The notes under the pieces: generated by a model
What the model saw: only the letters and a program-made list of their open reading frames with translations
The model's database searches: none
What the model was told of the DNA's origin: nothing
Program-made: the position numbers and the translations under genes
Shown here: positions 48,632 to 58,754 of the stretch, piece after piece
Position numbering within the stretch: position 1 is the stretch's first letter
Layout: each line of letters begins with the position of its first letter
From: SAR202 cluster bacterium Io17-Chloro-G6
GTDB taxonomy: Bacteria; Chloroflexota; Dehalococcoidia; UBA3495
DNA length: 64,000 nt
NCBI GenBank assembly: GCA_002816585.1
Contig: MUCT01000045.1
Span: 186,001 to 250,000, forward strand
Direction: 5' to 3'

Positions 48632-49809
48632 TGCCGGACGTCATTCTGCTAGTTATTGGGTTGACCGACTTTATCTGGATCGTGGTTGGTCTGTTTATCT
48701 TGTTCACCGGCCTATCCATTGTGGTGCTGTCATTGACCTGGCTGGAGCGTAAGGTCCTGGGTAGGCTTCAGCGGCGCTTGGGCCCCACCCGCACGGGACC
48801 CATGGGGTTGATGCAGCCGGTGGCCGACGCACTGAAGCTGATACTCAAAGAAGACATCATCCCATCTTCATCTGAGAAAGCTATCTTCTGGGTCGCCCCG
48901 ATAATCGTCGTCGTCTCAGCATTCATGATCTGGGTGACTATTCCAGGCACGCAAAATGCAGTGATACAGAACCTTGACCTTGGCCTCTTCTACATTATTG
49001 CCCTCTCGGTCGTCGGTATTCTGGGCCTGGTGTTGGCGGGATGGGGCTCGGCCAACAAATACGGTACCCTTGGCGGTCTACGGGCAGCGGCCCAGCTAAT
49101 CAGTTACGAGATACCCATCATCATGGTGGCTATCTCGGTGGCCATGCTGGCCCAGTCGCTGGACATGAGGGAGATAGTCAACGCACAGGACAGCTATATC
49201 TTCTTCCTGGTGCAGCCGCTGGGGCTGGTCTTGTTTTTCATTGCCGGATTGGCCGAGGTTGGCCGGACTCCCTTTGACATTTACTTCGCCGAATCGGAGA
49301 TCGTCGGCGGGCCCTTCGTCGAATACAGCGGGGCCCACTGGTCGGTGTTCTTCCTGGCCGAATATATCAATACCTTTGCCATCGCCGCCCTTACCGTAAT
49401 CCTGTTCTTCGGCGGCTGGTCCGGTCCGGGGCTCTCGGGTGACTGGGGGATTATCTGGTTTCTGCTCAAGGTCTATCTGGTTATCATGGTGATCTTCTGG
49501 GTGCGCGGCACCTTCCCAAGGCTGCGCATAGACCAATTGATGGCCTTTGCCTGGAAGGTCATTGTGCCATTGTCGTTCCTGTCTGTAGTGATGACCGCCG
49601 TGTATCAGTTCTACGGGTGGCCGGCGTGGTCTCTCACCGCTATGTCATCGGCCGGTCTGGTGGTTGTCGGTTACCTGATCTACAAGCGAATGACCGGTCC
49701 CAAGCGGTTGGTGGACCAGGTCCGAACCAGGCAACAGGCGTTGGAGAGCCGGCGCCTGGCCGTAAACGAGGCCCCGGACCAAGCCACGGGCCAGGTTGGA
49801 GGAAATTAA
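48631..49809 (+). CDS. nuoH: NADH-quinone oxidoreductase subunit H
   Basis: 392 residues, GTG start. About eight membrane helices, with ERKVLGRLQRRLGPTRTGP near residue 37 and LAEVGRTPFDIYFAESEIVGG near 205, the amphipathic loops that line the quinone tunnel. The C-terminal 40 residues are polar and rich in Gln/Arg, an extension beyond most NuoH proteins. It overlaps nuoD by one base. Confidence 0.95.
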   Translation: MPDVILLVIGLTDFIWIVVGLFILFTGLSIVVLSLTWLERKVLGRLQRRLGPTRTGPMGLMQPVADALKLILKEDIIPSSSEKAIFWVAPIIVVVSAFMIWVTIPGTQNAVIQNLDLGLFYIIALSVVGILGLVLAGWGSANKYGTLGGLRAAAQLISYEIPIIMVAISVAMLAQSLDMREIVNAQDSYIFFLVQPLGLVLFFIAGLAEVGRTPFDIYFAESEIVGGPFVEYSGAHWSVFFLAEYINTFAIAALTVILFFGGWSGPGLSGDWGIIWFLLKVYLVIMVIFWVRGTFPRLRIDQLMAFAWKVIVPLSFLSVVMTAVYQFYGWPAWSLTAMSSAGLVVVGYLIYKRMTGPKRLVDQVRTRQQALESRRLAVNEAPDQATGQVGGN

Positions 49810-49812
49810 CAG

Positions 49813-50376
49813 ATGTTTAACAGCCTGAAAGGGTTGCTCATAACTTTGGTGTCCACTGTGAACGGTTTGCGTGAGCCCGTGACCCGCCAATACCCGGCCA
49901 GCGGAAATCTGTTGAACCGCCAACCTGAGCCCACCCCGGTGCAGGACCGGTTCATGGGTTTTCCAGCACTTACCTGGGACGAGGACGTAAACGAGCCCTT
50001 CTGCACCAGTTGCATGGTCTGTATACGCCAATGCCCAACCCAGTGCATGTCATCCGTAATGAAAGACAACCCCCTTCATGAAGAAGGGAAAAGCTCCCGT
50101 AGAAAGATCGTCGACAGCTTCGAGATCAATCTCAACCGGTGTATACTCTGTGGCATCTGCGTTGAGGTGTGTAATTTCGATGCGATCGTGATGAGCCACG
50201 AACACGAGATGAGCGCATTCAACCGCAACGCGGTCCGGGTGGACCTGCCAGCGCTGCTGGAGATTGGGCACAAGTTCCAACAGGAGACTGGCTGGATTCC
50301 GCCGACACAGCGGGCCAAAGCTCAAAAAGGCGGAGACGCAGAGTCCGAAACGGCTCCTGCCACGACCGAATCTTAA
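49813..50376 (+). CDS. nuoI: NADH-quinone oxidoreductase subunit I (two 4Fe-4S)
   Basis: 187 residues. Two ferredoxin-type clusters: CTSCMVCIRQCP near residue 63 and CILCGICVEVCNFDAI near residue 111. The second has Asn after the last Cys where Pro is usual. GAGG is about nine nt upstream. The C-terminal 30 residues are hydrophilic. It wires clusters N6a and N6b to NuoB. Confidence 0.94.
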   Translation: MFNSLKGLLITLVSTVNGLREPVTRQYPASGNLLNRQPEPTPVQDRFMGFPALTWDEDVNEPFCTSCMVCIRQCPTQCMSSVMKDNPLHEEGKSSRRKIVDSFEINLNRCILCGICVEVCNFDAIVMSHEHEMSAFNRNAVRVDLPALLEIGHKFQQETGWIPPTQRAKAQKGGDAESETAPATTES

Positions 50377-50405
50377 CAACCGGCCAAACCCAAGGGAAAC
50401 TCTGT

Positions 50406-50678
50406 ATGCCTAGACGAGAAGACGATCGAATACGGAACATGACTGGGCGTCACGTTGAGGCGTGCACCTGTCAGGACTGTACCGATCGGTTCCTGAAGAA
50501 GAAGAAGATAACGCCTGGACGCAACCGGCCGGGGAACCGGCGGGCCGACGGGGAACAAGTCGCCAAGCACCCACGGAGCTGCACCTGCGCCAGTTGCAGC
50601 CTGTTGCAGACTATGGGGAACCTGCCGCCGCTGGATCACGGGCCGCGAGGGTTCCTAAAGCGGTTGTTTCGCCGGTAG
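50406..50678 (+). CDS. Cys-rich small protein in nuo operon
   Basis: 90 residues, basic, with two copies of H-x3-C-x-C-x2-C: HVEACTCQDC (Cys20/22/25) and HPRSCTCASC (Cys59/61/64). The halves look like a duplication. The six Cys and two His could hold a zinc or Fe-S site. It begins 29 nt after nuoI and lies before nuoJ. I know of no family. The context suggests an assembly factor or extra subunit of complex I. Confidence 0.65.
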   Translation: MPRREDDRIRNMTGRHVEACTCQDCTDRFLKKKKITPGRNRPGNRRADGEQVAKHPRSCTCASCSLLQTMGNLPPLDHGPRGFLKRLFRR

Positions 50679-50746
50679 CGGTTGTTTTTGGAAGTAGCGT
50701 CTTGGGTGGGACCTGGAAGCGGCCCACCGGGCATAGGCAAGTAGCA

Positions 50747-50765
50747 GGGCCCGGCTGCCGGGCCC
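50747..50765. other. GC-rich palindrome between the Cys-rich gene and nuoJ
   Basis: GGGCCCGG, loop CTG, CCGGGCCC: an 8-bp stem with no T-run. It lies in a 197-nt gap (50679-50875) that otherwise holds no supportable gene and only a repeated AGCGGTTGTTT. It may process the mRNA or regulate the amount of downstream subunits. Confidence 0.5.
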
Positions 50766-50875
50766 GGACAATTGAATGGAGATCAAGGGAGCCGCCGATT
50801 TGGTGGCTCGTATTTTGGAAGGGGAAAGAATATATGGCTGGCAAATCAGCCGAAAGGCAGGGTCCAACCGCCTAG

Positions 50876-51364
50876 ATGGCCTGGTTCGTTTTCATATTGG
50901 TGGCCGTGTTGACCATCGGCGGCGGACTGGGTGTGGTTCTCTCCCGCAACGTGGTGCACGCGGCGCTGGCGTTATTGGTCTCCCTGGTTTCGGTGGCTGG
51001 AGTTTACCTGGTCCTGTTCGCCGAATTTCTCGCTCTGGTGCAGGTGTTGATCTACGGTGGGGCAATCATCATCGTGCTTCTGTTCGCCGTCATGCTGACC
51101 AGAAGCGCCGACTATCCCCGCATCTCCGACAATAAACAGTGGCCCCTGGCCGCCATCGCTGCATTGGCTCTTTTGGGGGTTTTGGTCCCTGCATTCGCCA
51201 TCAACGCTGTGGAGGGGACCCAGGCTCAGAACGCCTCTTTCACCGGTATCGGCGAGTCCCTTTTCACCACCTGGGCCGTTCCCTTTGAGATTGCATCCCT
51301 GGTGCTGCTGGTGGCCCTGATCGGCGCCATAATCATCGCGCGTTCCGGCCGGGGAGAGAACTAG
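50876..51364 (+). CDS. nuoJ: NADH-quinone oxidoreductase subunit J
   Basis: 162 residues with five membrane helices. It has LSRNVVHAALALLVSLVSVA and the conserved helix YLVLFAEFLALVQVLIYGGAIIIV (written in part as FLALVQVLIYGGAII). No strong Shine-Dalgarno. Followed by nuoK after 3 nt. Confidence 0.94.
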   Translation: MAWFVFILVAVLTIGGGLGVVLSRNVVHAALALLVSLVSVAGVYLVLFAEFLALVQVLIYGGAIIIVLLFAVMLTRSADYPRISDNKQWPLAAIAALALLGVLVPAFAINAVEGTQAQNASFTGIGESLFTTWAVPFEIASLVLLVALIGAIIIARSGRGEN

Positions 51365-51367
51365 GCC

Positions 51368-51688
51368 ATGGTCGATCTGGTCTGGTTCCAGCTTCTCAGC
51401 GCCGCCCTGTTCGTTATCGGTCTCTATGGCGTGATGGCGCGCCGATCCGCCGTGCTCATCGTGATGTCCATCGAATTAATGCTGAACGCGGTGAACATCA
51501 ACCTCATTGCCGCCGCCTCCCATATGGAGGGCACCGGAAGCTTCGCTAATTTCGACGGTCAGTTGATCGCCATCTTTATCATCACCGTGGCCGCGGCCGA
51601 GGTTGGGCTTGCCCTGGCCATCATCCTGCGGATGTTCCGGAACCGGTCCACGGTCAACGTCGATGAGATCGACTTGATGAAATGGTAG
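51368..51688 (+). CDS. nuoK: NADH-quinone oxidoreductase subunit K
   Basis: 106 residues, three membrane helices. The conserved IVMSIELMLNAVNINLIA (Glu near residue 36) and VAAAEVGLALAIIL (Glu near 73) carry the glutamates of the proton path. GGAGA is upstream of the ATG. Confidence 0.95.
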   Translation: MVDLVWFQLLSAALFVIGLYGVMARRSAVLIVMSIELMLNAVNINLIAAASHMEGTGSFANFDGQLIAIFIITVAAAEVGLALAIILRMFRNRSTVNVDEIDLMKW

Positions 51689-51758
51689 ACGGCAACACAG
51701 ATATTGCGGCCGCTAGCCTGACGATTTCCCGGACCAATGATTCCCGGATGACCGCTTA

Positions 51759-53675
51759 ATGGAGTGGGCCTGGCTGATACCGGTTTTCAGTTTCGCCGCC
51801 ATGCCGGTGATCGTGATCTTCGGGAAATACCTCCCGGCGAAGGGCGCATTCTTGTCGATCTTGGCCATCGCGGGCGGGTTCGTTGTTTTTTGGTTTGTGC
51901 TCAATTCCTGGCTGGGCGCCGAAGCTGTTGGCAACTGCTTCACCAGCGAGAATACTGGGGTTCTCACCTGCGATTATGAACGGAGTTGGTTCAACGCCGG
52001 AATAATCGGGGCCGCGGGCAGTGTCAGCCTCCACTGGGGCATCCTGATCGACCCGCTGACCATCGCCATGCTGGGTTTGGTGACCTTCGTTGCTCTCATG
52101 GTCCAGGTCTATTCCTTGGCTTACATGAAGGGGGACCCACGCTTTGGCTGGTATTTCGCGGTCCATTCCCTGTTCGCCGCCTCCATGCTCACACTGGTCC
52201 TAGCCGACAACTTCCTGTTGCTCTACGTTGCCTGGGAGTTGGTGGGAATCTGCTCCTATCTGCTGATTGGGTTCTGGCACGAACGGCCATCGGCCAGGGA
52301 AGCGGCCAAGAAGGCTTTTATCGTCACCAGGATCGGCGACGTTGGGCTGCTGGTGGGCATACTGCTCATCTGGCGGGAAGTTGGCAGCTTCAGCATGCTG
52401 GACGCTTTCGAGGCGGTGCGCACCGGCGCCATGAGCGAGGGAGTAGCTACTGCGTCGGCCATACTGCTTTTCCTGGGCGCCATGGGCAAGTCCGCCCAGG
52501 TTCCATTCCACGTTTGGCTGCCTGACGCCATGGAGGGCCCAACCCCGGTCAGCGCCCTGATCCACGCCGCGACCATGGTCATCGCGGGCGTCTATCTGGT
52601 GGCGCGCACCTTCCCGCTGTTCGAAGCTTACGACGCCGACCCGCTGCTCGTCGTGGCGATCGTCGGCTTGGTCACGGCTCTGATGGCCGCCACCATTGCA
52701 TTGGTGGCCACCGACCTCAAACGGATACTGGCCTACTCCACCATCAGCCACCTGGGCCTGATGATGCTGTCCCTTGGCGCCTTCGGTTACACGGCGGCGA
52801 TATTCCATCTGATGGCCCACGGCTTCTCCAAGGCGCTCCTGTTCCTTGGGGCGGGCAGCGTTCTTCACAGCACTGAGTTTCAGGAGACCGGCGAGATGGG
52901 CGGCCTCAGGAAGGTCATGCCGCTGACCGCGATTGTCTTTTCCACCGGGGCACTATCCCTTGGCGGCATTCCGATCTTGGCCGGGTTTTGGAGCAAGGAT
53001 GAGATTTTAGTGGCGGTGAACGACCACCGGATGCCCGCGTTCATCGTCTTGACCCTGTTCACCGCCCTGCTGAGCGCTCTCTACATGGGCCGGGCGATGT
53101 TCCTGGTATTCTTCGGCGAGTTGAAAGACCAGAACAGCCACGTCCACGACGCCCCCTTTCCCATGGCGATCCCGATGGCGCTGTTGGGAGTGCTGGCGTT
53201 GGGATTCGGCCTGATTAGCTTCAACTGGCCCGGCAGCTACGGCGGTATCGGCACTTTCGTATTCTTCGGAGAGGCCGAAAAGTTCCACTTCGTGCCCTGG
53301 ATCGGCGCGGTCTCCATCGTGATGGCCTTAGGGGCCTTTGTCTTCGCCTATCTGGCCTATGCCAAGAAAAGCGTTTCGCTGGATGGCCTCCGGGCGCGGT
53401 TTGCTGGGATTATCAATGTGGTGGAGAACAAGTATTACTTCGATGAGGTCTACCAGTGGACCGTCGACCGGGTGGTTTTGGTGTTCTCCAGCTTCATCGC
53501 CTTCTTTGACCGGGCGGTGGTCAACGACATTGTCGTGAACGGTCCGGCCGACGTGGTGCGGAAGTTTGGAATTGTGCTCCGGCTCCATATAACCGGTCAC
53601 GTTTACAGCTACACCCTCGCCATGGCTCTGGGGACCATTGGTCTGGGCATTTTCGTCTGGCTGCGGGCGGTGTAG
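51759..53675 (+). CDS. nuoL: NADH-quinone oxidoreductase subunit L
   Basis: 638 residues of an antiporter-like subunit. Key motifs: LYVAWELVGICSYLLIGFW with the proton-path Glu near residue 158, KSAQVPFHVWLPDAMEGPTP near 244, and HAATMVIAGVY. The C-terminal long lateral helix and last helix (HVYSYTLAMALGTIGLGIF) are present. It begins 70 nt after nuoK. Confidence 0.95.
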   Translation: MEWAWLIPVFSFAAMPVIVIFGKYLPAKGAFLSILAIAGGFVVFWFVLNSWLGAEAVGNCFTSENTGVLTCDYERSWFNAGIIGAAGSVSLHWGILIDPLTIAMLGLVTFVALMVQVYSLAYMKGDPRFGWYFAVHSLFAASMLTLVLADNFLLLYVAWELVGICSYLLIGFWHERPSAREAAKKAFIVTRIGDVGLLVGILLIWREVGSFSMLDAFEAVRTGAMSEGVATASAILLFLGAMGKSAQVPFHVWLPDAMEGPTPVSALIHAATMVIAGVYLVARTFPLFEAYDADPLLVVAIVGLVTALMAATIALVATDLKRILAYSTISHLGLMMLSLGAFGYTAAIFHLMAHGFSKALLFLGAGSVLHSTEFQETGEMGGLRKVMPLTAIVFSTGALSLGGIPILAGFWSKDEILVAVNDHRMPAFIVLTLFTALLSALYMGRAMFLVFFGELKDQNSHVHDAPFPMAIPMALLGVLALGFGLISFNWPGSYGGIGTFVFFGEAEKFHFVPWIGAVSIVMALGAFVFAYLAYAKKSVSLDGLRARFAGIINVVENKYYFDEVYQWTVDRVVLVFSSFIAFFDRAVVNDIVVNGPADVVRKFGIVLRLHITGHVYSYTLAMALGTIGLGIFVWLRAV

Positions 53676-53743
53676 ATGGCTGCTGTCCGCCGCATAGCAG
53701 CTTTTAGTTACTCCACCGCCTGTCGTGTTATTGGCGGCCAATC

Positions 53744-55255
53744 ATGAACGATTTCGATCAAGTGGCGCTGCTGCTCTTGATTCTGGTGCCTTTGGCCGGG
53801 TCGCTGATGATGATGGTCATGCCCAGCGGCCAGAGCAAAGATTCGTGGTACTTCGCCATCTTCGTCTCGGGCATATCCCTGGTCCTCTCCCTGGTTGTAT
53901 TTGCCAGGTACGACTACGACTTGGGCGGGTTTCAGTTCCTCCGCACCTACGAATGGCTGCCCGGACCGCTGGACATCAATTTCTCCCTGGGGATCGACGG
54001 CATCTCCGCCCCGTTGGTGCTGCTGAACGGCATCGTGCTGTTCGGCGGAGTGCTGATCTCCCAGACCATTAAACACCGGACCCGGGACTTTTTCGTGCTG
54101 CTATTAGCCCTGTCTGCCGGGGTATTCGGCGTGTTTGCCGTGCGCGACCTGTTCTTCTTGTTCTTCTTCTATGAGCTGGCCGTGCTGCCCATGTACCTGC
54201 TGATTGGTGTTTGGGGCAGCAGCACCGATTTCGGCACTTTCTTACGTACCAAGGAATACGGGGCGATGAAGCTGCTCCTGTACCTTGTTGCGGGAAGCAT
54301 CCTGGTCTGGGTCGGCATTCTGGCGGTGTACGTCCAAGCTTCAGAAAATGGGGCGGCGACGTTCTCTCTCCAGGGTTTGGCTCAGCTGTCTGCTGACGGG
54401 CAGTTCGATGAAACATTCCAGACCTGGGTGTTCCCGCTGTTCATGGTTGGATTCGGTGTGCTGGCTGGCCTTTGGCCCTTCCACACCTGGTCGCCCGACG
54501 GCCACGTGGCGGCCCCCACCGCGGTGAGCATGCTCCACGCCGGGGTGCTGATGAAGTTGGGGGCTTACGGCATCATTCGGGTTGGCATGTTCCTGCTGCC
54601 CGAAGGCGCCGAGAACTGGATGCCGGTGTTGATCAGCTTGGGCACTGTTAACGTCCTCTATGGCGCGGTGTCGGCCATGTCCCAAAACGACCTGAAATAT
54701 GTCATTGGATATTCCAGCGTCAGCCACATGGGTTACGTGTTGATGGGCATCGCCACTCTGGATAACATCGGCGTGGGCGGCGCGGTCTTGCAGATGTTCT
54801 CCCACGGCATCATGACGGCCCTGATGTTCCTGCTGGTCGGAGCCATCTACGAACGCACCCACACCCGGGACATAACAGTATTGAACGGGCTGGCCAACCG
54901 GATGGGCGTGAACAGCTTCTTCTTCGCTATCGCGGGTCTGGCGTCTTTGGGCCTTCCGGGCTTGAGCGGGTTCATCGCCGAATTCATGGTGTTTACTGGG
55001 GCTTTCCGTACCTACCTGCCGTTGGCCATCCTGGCCGTCATCGGCGCCGCGCTGACGGCGGTCTATATATTGCGTTTGTTGGCCCGGACCTTCCTGGGGG
55101 AGTCGGACGAGCAGTGGGCCGGCCTTACCGACGCAAGTCCGGTTGAGATGTCCGTCGGCGGGGCCTTCGTGGCGATAATAATCTTCGTTGGCGTTTGGCC
55201 GGCGCCGCTGATGCGGGTTATCAATGTCGGCGTTCAGTCGATTCCAGGGGTGTAA
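53744..55255 (+). CDS. nuoM: NADH-quinone oxidoreductase subunit M
   Basis: 503 residues, antiporter-like with about 14 helices. It has FFLFFFYELAVLPMYLLIGVWG (proton Glu), AGLWPFHTWSPDGHVAAPTA (shown in part) and SHMGYVLMGIATL. It begins 68 nt after nuoL and ends six nt before nuoN. Confidence 0.95.
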   Translation: MNDFDQVALLLLILVPLAGSLMMMVMPSGQSKDSWYFAIFVSGISLVLSLVVFARYDYDLGGFQFLRTYEWLPGPLDINFSLGIDGISAPLVLLNGIVLFGGVLISQTIKHRTRDFFVLLLALSAGVFGVFAVRDLFFLFFFYELAVLPMYLLIGVWGSSTDFGTFLRTKEYGAMKLLLYLVAGSILVWVGILAVYVQASENGAATFSLQGLAQLSADGQFDETFQTWVFPLFMVGFGVLAGLWPFHTWSPDGHVAAPTAVSMLHAGVLMKLGAYGIIRVGMFLLPEGAENWMPVLISLGTVNVLYGAVSAMSQNDLKYVIGYSSVSHMGYVLMGIATLDNIGVGGAVLQMFSHGIMTALMFLLVGAIYERTHTRDITVLNGLANRMGVNSFFFAIAGLASLGLPGLSGFIAEFMVFTGAFRTYLPLAILAVIGAALTAVYILRLLARTFLGESDEQWAGLTDASPVEMSVGGAFVAIIIFVGVWPAPLMRVINVGVQSIPGV

Positions 55256-55261
55256 GCGCCA

Positions 55262-56761
55262 GTGAATAGCCTCACTGACAATCTTGACCTGCTGACGCCG
55301 GAGTTCGCTCTGGCGGGCTTGGCGTTCCTGGTTTTCGTGATCGACCTCTTCCTTCCCGAAGACCGCAAGACATACTTGGCGTGGGTTTCCATCGCCGGTC
55401 TGCTGGCTTTGATCGTGGTTTCTCTAGTCATGTTGTGGGGCGAAGACCGGGAACTCTACAACGGTCTGTTGGCGGTGGACGCATTTTCCCTGTTCTTCAA
55501 GGTCTTCTTCATGGGGATGGGGGTTTTTATCATCCTCAGTTCCATGGATTTCGTCGAGAACAAACTGGAACACCAGGGCGAATTTTACGGACTGCTTCTG
55601 TTCTCCATCTTGGGCATGAACGTGATGGCCCAGTCTCGGGAACTGCTTACCGCCTACATAGCCCTGGAACTGCTCAGCTTCAGTCTCTACGTGTTGGCGG
55701 CCTACGCCAAGGACGACGCCAAATCCAACGAGAGCGCACTCAAGTACATCATCATTGGCGCGGTGTCTTCGGCCATCCTTCTCTATGGAGTGAGCATGGT
55801 CTACGGCGTGTTGGGCGTGACCAAGTTCGATGAGATTGCCGCCGGACTTGCGGTGGCCTCTGAGGTGAGCCCGGCGCTATGGGTCGGTGTTGGCCTGATC
55901 TTGGTTGGGCTGATGTTCAAGGTTTCCGCCGTGCCCTTCCACATGTGGGCGCCCGACGTTTACGAAGGCGCGCCTTACCCGGTGACTGCTTACCTGGCCA
56001 TCGGGTCCAAGGCGGCGGCATTCGCCCTGGTGTTGCGCCTGGTTGCGGAGGGGTTTGTGCCGGCGGCCGACCGCTGGGAGCAGTGGCAAATTGTTCTGGC
56101 GGTACTGGCCGGTGTCACCATGCTTGTTGGCAACCTGGTGGCCTTGGCGCAGCAGAACCTGAAACGGCTGATGGCCTATTCCAGCATCGGGCATGCCGGG
56201 TTCATCCTGGCCGGTATCGCAGCGCTGTCCCTTGACTCGGACCTGGCTTCCAACGGAGTGATGTTTTATCTGGTGGGCTATTCCATCACCAACCTGGTGG
56301 TCTTCGCGGCTTTAATCTCCTTCTTCAACATGACGGGCAAGGAGATGATCGCCGATCTGGGCGGCTTGGCTGACCACCAGCCATTCCTGGCGGCGTCACT
56401 GGCAATGGGCCTTTTCTCCCTGGCGGGGCTGCCCATCTTCGCCGGATTCACCATGAAGTTCTATCTCTTCACCGCCGTAGCGACTGAAGGGCTGCTCTGG
56501 CTTGCCGGGGTAGCCATCTTCAGCAGTCTGATCTCCTTGTACTACTATCTGCAGATCTTGCGCCAGGCATACATCGAACCCGCCCCGGCCGGCGTCGTCG
56601 TCGGCGATCTGCCTGAGGAGCAACCGGCGTTGGCGCAGCGGCCTTCTCTGACGTTGTTGACCGTATTGGGTTCCGGCCTGGCGGGCATCATATGGCTCGG
56701 GGTCTACCCCAGACCCCTGATCGACGCCATCGAAGCCGCCAGCCGTGCCTTAATGCCCTGA
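55262..56761 (+). CDS. nuoN: NADH-quinone oxidoreductase subunit N
   Basis: 499 residues from a GTG. Antiporter-like helices with LTAYIALELLSFSLYVLAAY (Glu), KVSAVPFHMWAPDVYEGAPY and AYSSIGHAGFILAGIAAL. It is the last nuo gene; the window has no nuoE/F/G here, which are at 8754-13838. Confidence 0.95.
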   Translation: MNSLTDNLDLLTPEFALAGLAFLVFVIDLFLPEDRKTYLAWVSIAGLLALIVVSLVMLWGEDRELYNGLLAVDAFSLFFKVFFMGMGVFIILSSMDFVENKLEHQGEFYGLLLFSILGMNVMAQSRELLTAYIALELLSFSLYVLAAYAKDDAKSNESALKYIIIGAVSSAILLYGVSMVYGVLGVTKFDEIAAGLAVASEVSPALWVGVGLILVGLMFKVSAVPFHMWAPDVYEGAPYPVTAYLAIGSKAAAFALVLRLVAEGFVPAADRWEQWQIVLAVLAGVTMLVGNLVALAQQNLKRLMAYSSIGHAGFILAGIAALSLDSDLASNGVMFYLVGYSITNLVVFAALISFFNMTGKEMIADLGGLADHQPFLAASLAMGLFSLAGLPIFAGFTMKFYLFTAVATEGLLWLAGVAIFSSLISLYYYLQILRQAYIEPAPAGVVVGDLPEEQPALAQRPSLTLLTVLGSGLAGIIWLGVYPRPLIDAIEAASRALMP

Positions 56762-56816
56762 TCGGTGGCGCAGCCCCAGATTCAGGTGTGGCAGACGGGA
56801 GTATATGTATACAGTC

Positions 56817-56825
56817 TGATATAAT
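56817..56825 (+). promoter_or_regulatory. Extended -10 promoter upstream of the TIGR00725 gene
   Basis: TGATATAAT: a TG extension and perfect TATAAT, 63 nt before the ATG. No good -35. Start near 56832. Confidence 0.5.
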
Positions 56826-56887
56826 TACTGTCCCTCGAAAGCGCCGTTTTTCGGGCGTAATTTTCCCGCGATTAAGGCTAGCGATAG

Positions 56888-57382
56888 ATGATAATCTCAG
56901 TAATAGGAAGCAGCAACCCCGCCACTCGGGAGCACGTGGATTTGGCGGAAGGGGTCGGCCGTGAATTGGCCCGCCGGGACATCATGGTAGTTTGCGGCGG
57001 ACTCAGCGGCATTATGGAGGCGGTCTGCCGGGGCGCCAAGGCCGAAGGCGGAACCACCATCGGCATCCTGCCGGGACGGGCCGCCGCCGAGGCCAACAGC
57101 TACGTTGACATCCCCATCGTCACCAGCATGGGCTATTCCCGGAATGTGATCGTGGTACATACCGGCGAAGCGGTGATTGCTGTCGGCGGGGCCTTTGGCA
57201 CCCTCTCGGAGATAGGCCATGCTCTTAGTGACGGCATTCCGGTGGTTGGCCTCAAGACTTGGCCGTTGACCACCAACGGCGACGGTATTGACATGAATGG
57301 GGCCATCATCCAGGCCGAGGATCCTGCGGACGCCGTGGACAAGGCCCTGACTGCCGTGGCCGCGCGCAACCACCACCGTTAA
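56888..57382 (+). CDS. TIGR00725/LOG-like Rossmann-fold protein
   Basis: 164 residues related to the lysine decarboxylase-like (LOG, cytokinin-activating) fold. It has VIGSSNPATREHVDLAEGVG, then VVCGGLSGIMEAVCRGAKAEGG (in part) and the PGGxGTxxE-like AVGGAFGTLSEIGHAL. This branch usually binds nucleotides; the substrate is not known. It precedes eno by 52 nt on the same strand. Confidence 0.85.
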   Translation: MIISVIGSSNPATREHVDLAEGVGRELARRDIMVVCGGLSGIMEAVCRGAKAEGGTTIGILPGRAAAEANSYVDIPIVTSMGYSRNVIVVHTGEAVIAVGGAFGTLSEIGHALSDGIPVVGLKTWPLTTNGDGIDMNGAIIQAEDPADAVDKALTAVAARNHHR

Positions 57383-57434
57383 GCCTTCGAAATTTGTGTA
57401 TATTCCCGTAAATTTTTCTTAAGAATAGGGTGTT

Positions 57435-58754
57435 ATGAGCAGCGCTAGCGCCGGCGTGACCATCACCGGGGTCAGGGGCCGTGAGACCCTGGATTCCCGC
57501 GGCAATCCCACTGTTGAAGCGGAGATTGTTCTGTCCACGGGCCTGGCTGCCCATGCCATCGTCCCGTCCGGCGCCAGCACCGGCAGCTACGAGGCCCTGG
57601 AACTCCGGGACGGGGATTCCTCCCGTTACGGTGGCAAGGGTGTCCTGAAAGCCGTGGCCAACGTGAATGACACGATCGGGCCCTGGCTAATTGGCCGCTC
57701 GCCCATGGACCAGGCGGCCATCGACGCCGGGCTGAACGAGCTTGACGGCACCGGCGATAAACGCAACCTGGGGGCCAACGCCATATTGGCCGCCTCCTTG
57801 GCGGTGGCGCGGGCCGCTGCTGGTGTGGACAGCCAGAATGGCTCCCTATGGCGTTATCTGGCCGGAGGAGGTGAGGTCAGCCTGCCCGTTCCCATGTTCA
57901 ATATCCTGAACGGCGGAAAGCATGCTTCCAACTCGGCCGATATCCAGGAATTCATGGTCATGCCCGTTGGGGTGAAGACCTTCTCGGACGCACTGCGTGC
58001 CGGAGCGGAGATCTACCAATCGCTGAAGACTTTGTTGGCCGATGCCGGCCACAACACCAACGTCGGGGACGAGGGCGGGTTCGCCCCCAGTCTGCCGTCC
58101 AACCGCGACGCCCTGGAGATGGTTTTGAAGGCCGTGGAAAAGGCAGGCTATACCCCCGGCAAAGAGGTGCATATCGCCTTGGACGTGGCCGCCAGCGAAC
58201 TGTTCGACCAGGGCCAGGGAATGTACGTCTTGGAGCGAGAGGGCACCAGCCTGACCTCCGCCGAGATGGTGAAGCTGTACGAAGAGTGGACCGGCCAATA
58301 CCCCATAGTCTCCATAGAAGACGGTCTTTTCGAGGACGACTGGAGGGGCTGGAGCGGTCTACACGAGAGCCTGGGCGGTTCGATACAGATACTGGGCGAC
58401 GATCTGCTCGTCACCAACATCAGCCGCATCAAGAAGAGCATCGACGTTAAAGCCAGCAATGCGATTTTGCTCAAGCCCAACCAGATCGGCACCCTGTCGG
58501 AGACCCTCGACGCTCTGAAAATGGCGCGAGGCGCAGGATGGGGAGCGGTCATGAGCCACCGTTCCGGGGAGACCGAGGACACCACCATCGCCGACCTGGC
58601 GGTGGCCTGGGATGTGCGGCAAATCAAGACCGGGGCCCCGGCACGTTCAGAAAGGGTGGCCAAGTACAACCGGCTCCTGCGCATTGAATCCGAACTGGGT
58701 GACCGGGCCCATTATGCTGGCGAGACGGCCTTCGACTATTTAGGCCGTTCCTAG
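57435..58754 (+). CDS. eno: Enolase
   Basis: 439 residues. It has [18 protein letters not shown] (residues 13-30), [37 protein letters not shown] and the signature [17 protein letters not shown] (Lys of the active site), then [18 protein letters not shown]. It converts 2-phosphoglycerate to phosphoenolpyruvate. It is followed by gap after 194 nt, so the two glycolytic genes lie together. Confidence 0.98.
   Translation: MSSASAGVTITGVRGRETLDSRGNPTVEAEIVLSTGLAAHAIVPSGASTGSYEALELRDGDSSRYGGKGVLKAVANVNDTIGPWLIGRSPMDQAAIDAGLNELDGTGDKRNLGANAILAASLAVARAAAGVDSQNGSLWRYLAGGGEVSLPVPMFNILNGGKHASNSADIQEFMVMPVGVKTFSDALRAGAEIYQSLKTLLADAGHNTNVGDEGGFAPSLPSNRDALEMVLKAVEKAGYTPGKEVHIALDVAASELFDQGQGMYVLEREGTSLTSAEMVKLYEEWTGQYPIVSIEDGLFEDDWRGWSGLHESLGGSIQILGDDLLVTNISRIKKSIDVKASNAILLKPNQIGTLSETLDALKMARGAGWGAVMSHRSGETEDTTIADLAVAWDVRQIKTGAPARSERVAKYNRLLRIESELGDRAHYAGETAFDYLGRS

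Noticed and set aside
50462..51135. Plus-strand frames between the Cys-rich gene and nuoJ
   Set aside because: They overlap real genes in other frames and have no Shine-Dalgarno or recognisable protein.
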